From contig CM022674.1 of NCBI GenBank assembly GCA_012295275.1, forward strand, positions 8,458,260 through 8,522,259: a stretch of 64,000 nt of DNA, written 5' to 3'. Made by a program: the position numbers and the translations under genes. This stretch comes from Chrysomallon squamiferum (lineage: Eukaryota > Mollusca > Gastropoda > Neomphalida > Peltospiridae). Position 1 is the stretch's first letter. The number at the start of each line of letters is the position of its first letter. The notes below the pieces were generated by a model. It was not told the DNA's origin. It searched no databases and was given only the letters and a program-made list of their open reading frames with translations. This document shows positions 1 to 11,986 of this stretch, one piece after another.

Positions 1-1092
1 AATTGTCTTCTTTTAGTTGATTCTGTAGCCGCAATGGGTGGAGTTCCCTTACGAATGGACCAATGGGGTAAAGGATTTTCTTCCCATTTTAAAATTAAAA
101 AATTTTTTGATGGTACTGCATAAAAATATTAAATATATTTTTCATTTTTTTCTTTCATTGTCGAAAATATCCAGTTAACAGATTATTTCGATTTCTTCTT
201 TGTTATTTTATTTATTTTATTTTATTGTTTTTTTGCTTACATTTTTAAAAAATAATTATAGCCTTAGAAACTGCTTAAAAAGAAATAATTTCTTTAGTAA
301 ATAACTTTTTTTTTTTATGAATGATTATATATATATTTAATTATTTATTTATTTATTTATTTCTTCTTTTTTTGTAATTTTATTAATAATTCAGGATATT
401 GCCTTTAAAATGTTATATATATTGCTGAGTGTAATTTTATAAGAAATTATTGTTTATACAAATTTTGTAATGATATATGTGTCATGTTTTTCAGAAATTG
501 ATGCTCTTTATTCAGGTTCTCAGAAAGTTCTAAGTGTTCCACCAGGAACAAGTTTTATATCATTTTCTGAAAGAGCCAGGTGTGTTATCATGTTTTTAGA
601 AGTATTATATCATTTTCTGAAAGAACTATCTGGGTTACACTGTCTTATAAAGTGATGTATTGTTTCTGAAAGTGATAGTTGCTCATTCTATTTTATGAAG
701 AGAAGTATTACTTTCACATAAACCTTTTTTCTTCTTTTTTTTTTTTATAATAGATCATTTCTAATTATTATTATTAGATATGTTAATATTGTCATAAAAT
801 TTGTTTTTATATCTTTACATTTGAAAATTTGTAATGATTATTGCACTGATATAATTTTATTTTACTATTTCTTTTTTAGAAAAAAGATTCAGAATCGTAA
901 AAGAAAAGTTAGGTCATGGTATTTTGATGCCAATGAATTAGCAAATTACTGGGGATGTGATGACAAACCTAGGAGGTAAATTATTCCCTTTTAATAATGT
1001 GCAAGTATAAGCATAATTTTGTTACCTCCCTTTGAAATTTTACTTTTTTAAAAAGACTCAGTATGTTTTTTGATTAAATCAGATAGTTGTTG

Positions 1093-1137
<45 letters not shown>

Positions 1138-3395
1138 CTTACGCACACGCATACAAATATATATATGGTATGTTCAAATATAGAAGCATAAAGGTGGTGC
1201 AGAACACATATTAAAATTAAGACTTTCAAGAGATTATAAATTTAAGAATAAACAGTATTGTTACTCCACTTTCTCAAGCATGCAGATCAGTGCGGAAGAT
1301 ACTAAATTTTACTTCAAGGTTTTTCTCTTTTTTTTCACAAACAGATACCACCACACTGCTCCTATAAGCAGTATTTATGCTCTCAGAGAGGGTGTGGCCA
1401 GACTCGCAGAAGAGGTATAAATAATTTTTATTCTTGTTTAATCATGAAGAAGTGACAGTAACAGTTGGTCTTAATTCACATCTAGAATGAAATAAAAATT
1501 ATTATGTAAAAATTATACATGGATTTTATGGTTGATTTTCCAGCTATTAGTGGTCTTTGAATCGCTTATAAAATCAGTTAAAATTAGGATAAGGCATTTT
1601 AAATGTTCATACTTCATATGTGGGTGGCCACAGATGGTGTTGCATTTTGTAACACACACACACACATGTATGTATCCTTAAGTATTTCATTTAATCATTT
1701 GAATTACATTTAATATGATTTTAAAAGTAATATGATTTTGACACAGTCAGTACTAATTAATGTGTACCTCTACTAATGAATTTTTTTTGATAACTTAGTT
1801 GGATATACTGTAAATTGGATGTTTTAAGGGGATGGGAGGCATAAATTTGTTGAATTATTAACCATATGAACCAAGAACATTTTTTATTTTAATTTTGGAA
1901 CCACGAATTCTGAAATTAAAATCAATTCTTTATCTATTTTTGTATGTAAGGATGCAATTGTTTATTTATTTATTTATTGGTTTGAATAAAAAGAATGCAA
2001 TCTATCATGATGCAGATAACAGACATTATATTTTTTTTAAATATTTAATATACGTTCATCTTATAATCAGATATCCATTATCTTACATTAGTATATCCAA
2101 TGTTTTACAATTTTGTTTTGTATACTTGTATTATTAAATGCACTGAAAATAAATTAGAGCTGATGTTTTATGTTTATATTAGGGTTTGCCAGCCTGTTGG
2201 GCCAGACACAAACAGTGTGCTGAACTCCTCTATGATGGGTTGGAGAAACTTGGTCTCAAACTTCTAGTCAAAGATAAGGTATCTATATTTACAAGAGTTG
2301 TTTTAATTTTGTAAAAAATGTGTATAACATGTATCTGTTAAAATATATTAGTCTTTTCTCTATTTTTTCTAATATTATTGGAACAAATAATCTTGGTTTA
2401 TATCAATACTTTCAAAATACTTTCCTTACACTGAAATACAGAAACCGCTTTCATTAAATTGGCTCAGGTCACACTGCAGCAGAAATCAGTTTCAGTGGGA
2501 AGCAAAATGTGTCACAGTAAATGCACAATAAAATGCAGAGCACCCATTGAGAGTTGTGCTTGTTGCATGATAGTAGGTGGCTCTACTTGTTATGTATTAC
2601 ATGATAACTGTTCTGCCATGGATACTGTGCATGAAAATCAGAATAAAAAACTGGATTTGGGGGGGGGTTAGAATAGAAGTGCTTTGTTGCTATTTGAGTG
2701 TGATGCATTATTGTGCTTTTGATGTGCTATAAAGCCCAAGTGTGAACATGGTAATAAAGTGTTGATCATTTTGTAAAATAATTTTATGCACCACAAAGTC
2801 ATGTTATTTGTCAATGTTATAAATAATTTCACAGTGCCTTTTTTAAACATTAATTCATTTTATTAGTAATAGTATCAAAGAAATTTAAATAATTATTATT
2901 TTCCTAATTAATTTTTATTTTCTCCTGTTTATTTCAGAGTGTTAGAAATCCCTGTGTGACTACCATATTGGTTCCCGATGGTGTAAACTGGAAAGCTGTT
3001 TCAGATTATGCAATGACAAAGTGAGAACTTTACAGTTCTTGTAATGTTACACTATTTCACAGCTTGATCAGTTGGTTGACTTTCATGTTTGAATGTCTTT
3101 GATGAATGGAAACAAATTACTCTGATATGTAAAATAACCTGGAAGTTATTTTCATTGTGAAAAAGAAATAATATCATTAGCATAGTTTGTATTGATCTGT
3201 TCCTTTTTGGTTATTATGATGTTTTTAAATTTAAATTTATTTTGATTCAGCTACCGTGTTGAAATTGCTGGAGGACTTGGTGACCTGGCTGGCAAAGTGT
3301 GGCGCATTGGAATCATGGGATATAACTGTACACCAGACAATGTTAGACTGGTTCTACGTGCACTTGGAGAAGCCATTGAACAGTTTAAACAATGA
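1..3395 (+). CDS. AGXT: Alanine-glyoxylate / serine-pyruvate aminotransferase, 3' part (7 exons)
   Basis: Class V PLP-dependent aminotransferase that converts glyoxylate plus alanine to glycine plus pyruvate, or serine plus pyruvate in some relatives. Exons read 1-67, 495-579, 880-975, 1345-1414, 2183-2278, 2938-3020 and 3251-3395; all junctions are GT-AG and the phases close to 213 visible residues. The visible part begins with CLLLVDSVAAMGGVPL. Exon 2 carries the PLP-lysine motif SGSQK followed by PPGTS, as in vertebrate AGXT. NYWGCDD followed by the YHHT region, and the closing AGGLGDLAGKVWRIGIMGYN block, are also family hallmarks. The N-terminal half, including any mitochondrial presequence, lies upstream of the window. 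The protein ends in Glu-Gln-Phe-Lys-Gln rather than a peroxisomal tripeptide. Sure of the family; the precise substrate is inferred. Confidence 0.93.
1095..1133. repeat. (AC)n microsatellite in AGXT intron 3
   Basis: About 19 uninterrupted AC units, followed by a degenerate ACGCAC/ATATAT tail. It lies well away from the splice sites of the intron. Confidence 0.95.
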
Positions 3396-5330
3396 GAAAT
3401 TTACTTGACCATCAGAAATTATATAAGAAGACAAAATTCTGTGTAAAATTTAAAGTGAAATTTTATGATTGTTCTACAAATGGCTATGGATTAGTCATAT
3501 CAAAATCTAAGATTCAAAAACAAAATCTTTTTATCTTCCTTTTTTCTGCTTACAAATTACTTCAGGGGTTAATGTTATGAATACTTTTCTGACTTTTGAT
3601 TTTGTGTAAGATACACCAGTAATTAATAATTTCTTGAAATGATAATCTTTAGAAATATTTGCAATTAAAATATATATTTAGATTTTATATATATATATTA
3701 TGTTAATGATTTATTTTCTTTCGAATTTTATGCTTTTTTGAAGTATTTTGGTTTATATTTTGTTTATTTGATGGTCCAGTCAGTATGTAGATAAATGTAT
3801 TTATTTTTAATTCTTTTATACTGAACAATAATTTGTTTGAAGTAATATGATGTTTAGAAAGTTTATTATAGTAGCTTAAAAATCATAAACAAAAATCATG
3901 AACAGAATATACACACATACAACTGATTTTACATGTATTAATTTACTTAAGCTGCTGGAAAGAATTAATTTTAAATTTAATATTTGTTGTTTCTTAAATT
4001 ATTTCTTCTATACAGATAAGCTTAATTACTAAACTCTTCAGTTATTCAGACTAAAGTTGTGATATTAAAATCAGGGAAGAATTGGGAACTTATGAAAAGA
4101 GGATTGCTTCCATTGTGGATTACATTTATACAGAAAAACACCTCTTAATGCATGCTGGCTATGCTCCTTTTAGATGTTCACATAATAATTACATATTTTA
4201 AATAATTGCATTTTTTATAACTTCAGGTTTGGCAGCATTTTAATCTTAATGCCAGTTTTATTGTCTGTTTTTTTGTCTTTTTTTATTTGGTTTAAAGAAT
4301 TATGAAGTAACCACAACTGTAATAAAATTTACAGGTTTTTTTGTTGACAGATAATTTTTTTCATTTTCTTCTGTTTTTTGTTGTTGTTTGTTGGGTTGTT
4401 TTTTTTGTCCTATATTGTAATTCCTCTTCTAATTATTCCAAAAGGTAAGCAAACTGTTTAATGAATACAGATATTCTGAATTTTGTTATCCTTACATTTT
4501 AAAATAATTTTGTTAACATTTTGATTATTTCATGGCAGTTTAATAGTGTCATCCATGTAATCTGGTCTTTTTTAAATTATCTATTTCAAATGACCAAGAA
4601 TTCTTTTTACTTCAAGTTTGGCGTTTTGTTAGTATGTGAAGAGGGAAGGCCATTTACACTGACCCAAAATAAAAAATTCTACTCTGCTAATTTCATAACT
4701 GTTAAAACCATGGGCAGATAGGCAGACAGACAAACAGGTTTTAAACAGTTACATAATTATTACTAAATCGTGACTATTGACTTTATTCTAAAAGTAATTT
4801 TTTAAGCTTTATTAATGTTGATAATAAGAACCTTGTACAATAAAATGAATTATTGATTAGAAAACTTTATCACAAATCATTCTGCTGAATTTTCATTTTG
4901 AAAGGATGATCCTATAATATCATTTTATATATAACAATAAAATATATTACTTTACAGTTTTTGTTTTGTTATTGCTTCAGAAATCATTTTAACTATTCTT
5001 GACTGGATTTTGTATTTATTTCAGTGATTAAATGGAGATTTAGATGTAAATTCAAAAAGTAAAGTCATAAAGAAAATGTATGTACATACAAATTATTATT
5101 ATGTCTTTCTTTTTTTGAAGATTTTTTTAACAAAGATTTCTAAATTTTCTTTAAAAATATTTAATTTGAGGATTATTTCTTCCTCTTCTTCTTCTTTTTC
5201 TTTTTTTTTTTAATTTAAAGTAATACGGAATAAAAAAAGGTGGATATTTATTTACGTTAATTGATGTTATTAGTAGTAGTAGTAGTAAACTGTAGATGTT
5301 TAGTTTAAAATAAATATTGTTCTAGCCAGA
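3396..5330 (+). other. AGXT 3' UTR and downstream non-coding DNA
   Basis: No gene is seen here. The stretch after the AGXT stop is AT-rich with T-runs. Several possible poly(A) hexamers occur, including AATAAA at 4321. Short open frames (for example 4521-4721) have no recognisable protein features and are taken as chance. Confidence 0.5.
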
Positions 5331-5384
5331 CTTCAATCGTTATTTTAATGAGACAGCTTGAAGGAACACTGACTAACATTTTCA

Positions 5385-5620
5385 CATTTCGAGGGTAACT
5401 CTTGGCAGCGAAATGTAATTATCGAGTACAATTATATACATTGCCTGAGTAACCAATGCAGCCTAGAGCTTTGTCTGCGACCTGTAGCTTGTAATCCAGT
5501 TATTGACCAATCGAAAATCTGATAACATAAACCATGACCTGTCAAAGCTATACGGCGATGGTGTCAAGGCCGATATCGTGCTTACGGCGTTAACTGTGTG
5601 CTCTCTGCTAATGTAAAATT
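5385..5620. promoter_or_regulatory. CpG-richer promoter-like patch
   Basis: This segment stands out from its AT-rich surroundings by many CG dinucleotides and higher G+C. It contains a CCAAT box (in ATTGACCAATCG near 5506) and no long open frame. It is followed by the start of the 5.8-kb tandem repeat. It could be the promoter or first non-coding exon of the downstream CLIC gene, whose coding exon has an acceptor-like site before it, but 10.6 kb separates them. A decayed repeat is the alternative. Confidence 0.3.
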
Positions 5621-5746
5621 GCAGTAAATGAAGTATTTAATCGTCATTATTATTTTGCGTTAATGAAATGTGTGATGCGTTTATTTTATTTGGTATGTAT
5701 AAAATATATGGTAGTTTCTGCTTCAGACATCGCTTTTCTTTCTCAC

Positions 5747-5809
<63 letters not shown>

Positions 5810-5820
5810 TTATTAATTTT

Positions 5821-6260
5821 CGGGAACTTGCTATGTATTAAAGACAATAAATGTAATAAAATAAATTATTTGCATTTACATAAAAATATCAACTGCACAT
5901 GAGTAAACTGAAATAAATAGAAAAATCTGTTTAATATATTGTTATATAATATTTATTAATTTTCGGAAACTTGTTATGTGTTAAGGACAGTAATTGTAAT
6001 AAAATAAATTATAAAACACTATTCATCATTATTTACATTTCAATAAAAATAACAACACAGGAGTAAATTGACAAACAGAAAAATATATTTAGTATATACT
6101 TTTATATAATATTTATTATTTTCAGAAACTTAGTTTGTGTTAAGGACAATAATTGTAATAAAATAAATTATAAAACACTATTTATCATTATTTATATTTC
6201 TATAAAAATATCAGTAGCATGTAAAAATTTGGAATAAATAGAAAAATATATATAATATAT
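5821..6260. repeat. Three-copy tandem repeat, period about 150 bp
   Basis: Copies start near 5821, 5964 and 6123. Each begins with a CGGGAACTTG-like word (cgggaacttg, cggaaacttg, cagaaactta). Each continues through a 'TTAAGGACAATAATTGTAAT'-like block, 'AAAATAAATTAT', and a closing 'AATAGAAAAATATAT'-like block. The copies are clearly related with indels. No coding potential. Confidence 0.8.
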
Positions 6261-8280
6261 AGTTACATATAAAAATATATTAATTTATTATTAATACTTA
6301 ATATATAATATTCTGTTCTCAAAGAAAATGAAGAATATAATAACATATAAATTTAATATTTTTTATTCAGATTTCAATTAAAAAATCAAATAGCTAGAAT
6401 AAATACACTTCTGTAATGTTATTTAAATTTTAATAAATATACCATCATGCAAATGAAAATGATTAGAAAAATTCAGAAAAGATTCGTTTAGATAATTTTA
6501 TTTTGTAAATTCAGAATATAAAATGTTGAAGGAAGTCTGTTACAAATTATACTGAAATTGTTATAAAATTATGAAAGATTATTATTTACTCAGTGCAGTA
6601 TGTTGTTTATGAATAAAAATGGAACTATATTTAGTCACTTGTTTTTTAATTAAGAGAACATTGTTCCATCACTGGATATAATATACAGGTAAATTACTGT
6701 TGTGAAATCCATTTATTCCTGCACAAGAGAGAATTTTACAAAAGTGGTCTAACTGAATCAGTATTTACTATAAATGTACAACAGCTTAAATATGCGCGCA
6801 TATAGCCAATCAGAAATGATTATTTTCCTTAGCAATTCTATATTGTGTACACTTTATTTCAAAGATATTTATAACTGCTATACTGTGTTGGATATCTATA
6901 TCTATATCTCTATCTATATACATATATATACATACATACACAAACACACATACACATATATACACATACATACAAACAAACATATATATGTATACAGGTT
7001 GAGTTGAATCACTCAAAAACTGTTAACTATGAATGACTTGCATTCTGCCTGCAGGTACAGGGAAGTAAGAGAGATGGGAGTTATAAATAAAAGACACACC
7101 TACCATTTAAGTATAATTGTTAACACCTGACCAATGTTTTACTACAGGTTCATCCCAAAAGCTCAGCAGTTATTTTCAGTACCTTTTCCTCAAATATGTG
7201 CTTGGTTGTATATGTAACTAAATGTTAGAAAAAGAAAAAATAACAATGTTGCACATTTTATTATTTCTAAACATTTTTGACAATCACTGAAGGACAAATT
7301 TTGAAATTATGTCCTTAGATTTGAAACACAGTTCTTTAATTTAGTAGAAAGTTACTGTTTGATCATCAATAAAACTGAAATCTACCTTTATCTGAATATT
7401 TTTCTTACAGATCATTTCTTTTGTCTAATAATAAACAGCTGCAAAACAAAAAATAATATAATAATAATAAAAAAACAATTTTAAACAATTAATCTAAAAA
7501 AAGAAGGAAAAAATAAATTCATATAAATTTTCTTTAAATTATGTAGGATTGATTTATTATAACAATATTCAGTTTCTTAAATTAAAATAAAACTGCAAGC
7601 AGTTGCATTTTATAAAATCAATAGCAATAAATTGTTAGATATTATAATTACAACATTGCCTTGACATCCCTCAAAACAGCTGCTATATTTTTTTTTTTTT
7701 TTTTTTTTTTTTTGTAATCTTTTTTTTTTTTTTAATAAAATTTTTTTAATTTCAAAGTTTGTGCATTTATGTAAGTTATCTATATAAAAACCAGAAATGA
7801 TTTAATAACTATTCATAGATATTCAATTTTCATAAAACATAATGGGAATTTAAAATATTTGTCGAGTTATGTAAATGTTTAATTTAATTTCAAAAATAAT
7901 ATAAAAATTTGGACTAAATAATTATTGAGTTGTATGCATACTTTGATTTAGTTAAGTTTTCAATTAGTGGTGCTGTCTTTTTTATTAGTGTGTATAAAAA
8001 GAGCCATGTTAAAGTCTAGGTAAACTACTGGAAATAGCAGTAGTTGGAGTGAGGCCAGTTCTGGAAGCCAGGTTTGCAGCAGGTCTTTCTTTGTGTGTGA
8101 GATACAGACTTGTTAGCAGCACCAGTTGCCCATAGCACACAGTGGTTTGACTTTATCACAGTTTTCTTCACAAGCCAAAGTCAAGAATTCTAAAACAAAT
8201 TAAGCATTAAGTGTGTGGATCATAAGGCTTTCCTGGGTAAGCCATTTTTAATATTTTACTATTATGATGCTTTATTTAAA
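6261..8280. other. Non-coding AT-rich stretch
   Basis: No gene is seen. It contains TA/CA-rich simple sequence at 6895-6995, a run of more than 20 T at about 7689-7713, and a somewhat less AT-biased segment at 8010-8200 with no open frame or recognisable motif. Confidence 0.5.
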
Positions 8281-10260
8281 TTCAGTTAATAGATTGCAGG
8301 TGGTAGCAGATTTGATGGGATGATTTTGCAGACATGATCTGTTCCAAACAGTTTTGAAATACTGTCAGTGTCTCTAGAAGCACAGAATAAATATTAGAAT
8401 ATAATTTCAAACTTATTTATGATAAAAACAGTTTTTTTCTTTTCTTTTTTTATTCTTTCTTTCATTCATTCTGTTGGCACAAAAAAAATTAAAATTAAAA
8501 AATTATTTGATAAATATTTTTTAACTTAGTTTTTCACATTGTTTTTTGTTTTTTCTCCACTCTTTTATTATTGTTAAACTATACAACTAATTCCCATGCA
8601 GTCACAACACTGAATCTGGACATACAACTTGTAACTAAATTATTATTTCTGAATATTTTCTATATGGTATGATTCTTTTTTAATTCCAGTGAATAAGTTC
8701 CAGGTGGCAGAAGGTTGATGGAAAGGCTTTTTCAAATAATGCTATTGCAAATTCTTTTGAAATATCTTAAAAACACAGGTCAATATTAGGAGCATGCAAT
8801 AAACATTAGCATATAATCTGAAACTGATTTATGTTTAAAAACTGATTTTATAATTTTGTTAAGCTAATACTTTTCTCTTCTTTTTTTTTTTTTTTTTTTT
8901 TAGAAATTGTTTTCATTTAGTTTACCCTTTTTTATTTAATTTTTTTATTTATTATTTTTAGCCACATCTGTTTTATATAGGTTTATATTTATATAACATA
9001 CAATTTAATCTTTATGTTATCAAAACTCTAAATTTTGATATTAGCTAGGTTATATAAGCAAATTATTATTTGTGTAGTAATTTTTTTTTATGTCTTTAAT
9101 AATTACAGTTTGGTATGTTTTTAAATTTCAGTTAATTGATTACTGATGGTATCTGGTTTGATGGGATGGTTTGCAAACCTGATTCTATACTGAATCCTTT
9201 TAAACAAAAATCCCATCTAACACAGGACTAAATTATAAGCACAGTTAAGCATTAGAATATAATTTTAAACTGATTAATGTTTGCTGTTTAAAAACTGGTT
9301 TTGTATTTGTGTTGATGTAATTTTCTTTTATATATTCCAAAAATTAAGAAGATTAACAAAATAATACAAAAATTATATGTATATAATTTTTTTTATTATT
9401 TTGTTAATCTTTTTAAATTTAAATTTTTTTTCTTGTAACATATGTGTTTGAATTTACATAATATACATATGTTATTTCAGCTCTATTTTGTCATTAACTA
9501 GGTTATGTAAGCAAAATATTTCTACAGCAGTATCTTGAAAACAGAATGTCTTTTTTAAATATCAGTTTATTTTATAATATTATAATTTTCCATCTTTTTT
9601 TCTATTTTTTTATGGTTAATTTTATTATAATTTAAAATAAAAATGTTTATCTTTAAAAGAAATAAAATTAAAATCTACTCAAATAGTTTCTGTTATTTAT
9701 TTGGGATTCTAATTTATCTTTAATAAAAGCTTTAAATACCTAAAATACAATTTTTTAAGGTAAGAACAAATTATAAGCACATAATTAGAATATAATTTTA
9801 AATTGATTAATATTTGCTGTTGAAAAACTGGTTTTATATTCCTGTTAATGTAATTTTATTTTATATGTGTGTGTGTGTGAGTGTGTAACATATTTTTTTT
9901 TCTCTCTCTCTTCTTAATTTTTTAATTTTTTATTATAATATACAGGTTTGAATTTACATAATATGCATATGTTATTTCAACTCTATTTTGTTATTAACTA
10001 GGTTATGTAAGCAAAATATTTCTACAGTAATATCTTTAGAACAGAATCATGAGAATATCTTTTTTAAATCTCAATTCATTTTATAATAATATAATTTTCT
10101 CTTCTGGTTTTTTAACTCTTTTTTTTCAATAATTCATGCTGTTCATTTTATAATAATTTTAAATAAAAACATTTATCTTTAAAAGAATAAAAATTAAAAT
10201 CTATTCATGTAGTTTCTGTTATTTATTTAGAGTAATAATGTATCTTTAATAAAAGCATTT
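8281..10260. repeat. Diverged tandem array, about 4 copies with period 400-530 bp
   Basis: Three landmarks recur in the same order. The first is a 'TTCAGTTAAT.GATT..AGGTGGTA' block at about 8281, 8683 and 9127. The second is an 'ATTAGAATATAATTTTAAACTGATTA'-like block at about 8393, 8805, 9251 and 9784. The third is a 'CTAGGTTATGTAAGCAAA.ATT' block at about 9046, 9500 and 9998, with a weaker match near 8627. Copy spacing therefore grows along the array (about 405, 445 and 500-530 bp). The last copy lacks the first landmark. No open frame is conserved between copies. Confidence 0.75.
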
Positions 10261-10462
10261 CTTACATTGCATAAGATCCCATTTGTTAAGGTAAAAACAA
10301 GATTTTCCAATGCCATTTTTGACAAAGGTTTAATGTTTTTGAGTTAGTGCTTTAAAAACTAATGTCTGTTCTATTATTCCACTCCTTTGTGTTGATGAAA
10401 TAAAATTAAATATGTCATTTCAGTATTTGTACTAGTGTGTCTTTCAGTGTGTTCATGTAAGC

Positions 10463-10466
<4 letters not shown>

Positions 10467-10523
<57 letters not shown>
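10467..10523. repeat. (GA)n microsatellite
   Basis: About 28 perfect AG units in the intergenic region between AGXT and the CLIC gene. Confidence 0.95.
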
Positions 10524-10527
<4 letters not shown>

Positions 10528-11454
10528 ATTGTTTCATACTGCAGTGAATACAGAAAAAGAAAGGTTAATATAGTAATATAGTAGAGACAAAAAGACTCCA
10601 GATAGGTTTATCAAATTTCTGTGCTACAATTAAATCTCATTAGATAAGAATGAAACTTTTAAGATCACTACATCATTAATAAATCATGATTGTGGAATAA
10701 TGATACTGCATCCTAATAAGAACATTTTGTTAATTAAATCATTTGCCATGTGTCTGATGTTATCAAAAGGTTATCCACACAGTGATTAACCTTTATTCTT
10801 ATCTTGTAGTGCACTAGTCAAACCTGGCTTGGAAAATAATGTAAAAATTTCCCTGTGGTTGGTTAAAATGTTTTCTCAGTCTGTTATTTAAAAAATATAT
10901 TAATTAATTAAAATTTAAAAATGCATCAAAAATTATCCTTAGATCATATGGCCAAGCATGAAATATTTTACAGAAAAAAAATAAATCAATTATATTCACA
11001 CAGTCTTAATCTCAGTTATACCAAGGCATAAATTCTTGAGATAATAAGAAAGAATTGATAAAATATTAAAACGTCAGTAGTTTAATGTAAAGTAGAGTAG
11101 AAGACAGCTTTCAAATGCTTTCTTTCTTTTCTTACTTTTTTATGATTTCTTATTACCTGAGAATTTTAATATTTCTATTGGCCTTGGCTGAAGATTCTAT
11201 TTATTAATTTAATCATGTATATTAAAAACATTTTTCTTAAAAATGCCTATATTTAAATAGTTTTCGTGGTTAAAAAAAAAAAATATATATATATATCTTT
11301 TATATCTTTGTATTAATCATTTGTTAATACATAGTGCAAATGAATTTAATTACAACACTTTCTCAGTTATTATGCCATGTGGAGCAAATTATCACTCAAT
11401 CAGATGCAGTATAGAAAAATGAAAAAATAATTGTATTTTCTAGCAGACTTGTTT

Positions 11455-11905
11455 GTTTACACCAATTCTTTCTAGAAGGGTTAATCAGAAACGCTGGGTA
11501 AAAGTAAACATTTCTTCCAGGCTAACAGCTTCATGATGAAGAGTTTCTTATACCAACTGGAGAAGTATCTAGTTGCTACAGTGATTCATTTGTCATATAT
11601 TTCCAAAACTCATTCTTTTTATGATTATTTTAGAGATAATTATCTCTTTTTTTTTAGGCTCTTTACACAAATTTGTGCCTATAGTTAGAAAAGCTAGGTA
11701 AACATCTTTTCTGATTTAGAAACATGATTTCTTTGAAATTAATCTCACTGTTTTCTTTCTTTCTTTAAGAGAATAAAAATAATGTTATTCAATTCTAATT
11801 GTACAAATTCCTTCTAGAGAGGTAATCAGAAATGAGAGATTAAAGCAAACAACTGCTTCAGTCTAGTACCTATATGATGAAGCATCCCGTTCACAAGCAG
11901 TAAGG
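11455..11905. repeat. Tandem duplication, two copies about 345 bp apart
   Basis: Positions about 11460-11560 and 11801-11900 share order and words. These include 'CAAATTC.TTCTAGA', 'GGTTAATCAGAAA', 'TAAAG.AAAC', 'CTTC.AG.CTA' and 'ATGATGAAG'. The copies are diverged and non-coding. The intervening part includes 'AAGCTAGGTAAACATCTTTTCTG', a partial echo of the same unit. Confidence 0.65.
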
Positions 11906-11940
11906 CATGAAATCAATTTGTATTTTATTTATTTATTTAA

Positions 11941-11986
<46 letters not shown>

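Noticed and set aside
2459-2671. 70-residue Cys-rich frame in AGXT intron 5
   Set aside because: Sits wholly between well-defined AGXT exons and has no signal peptide or splice sites that would include it in frame.
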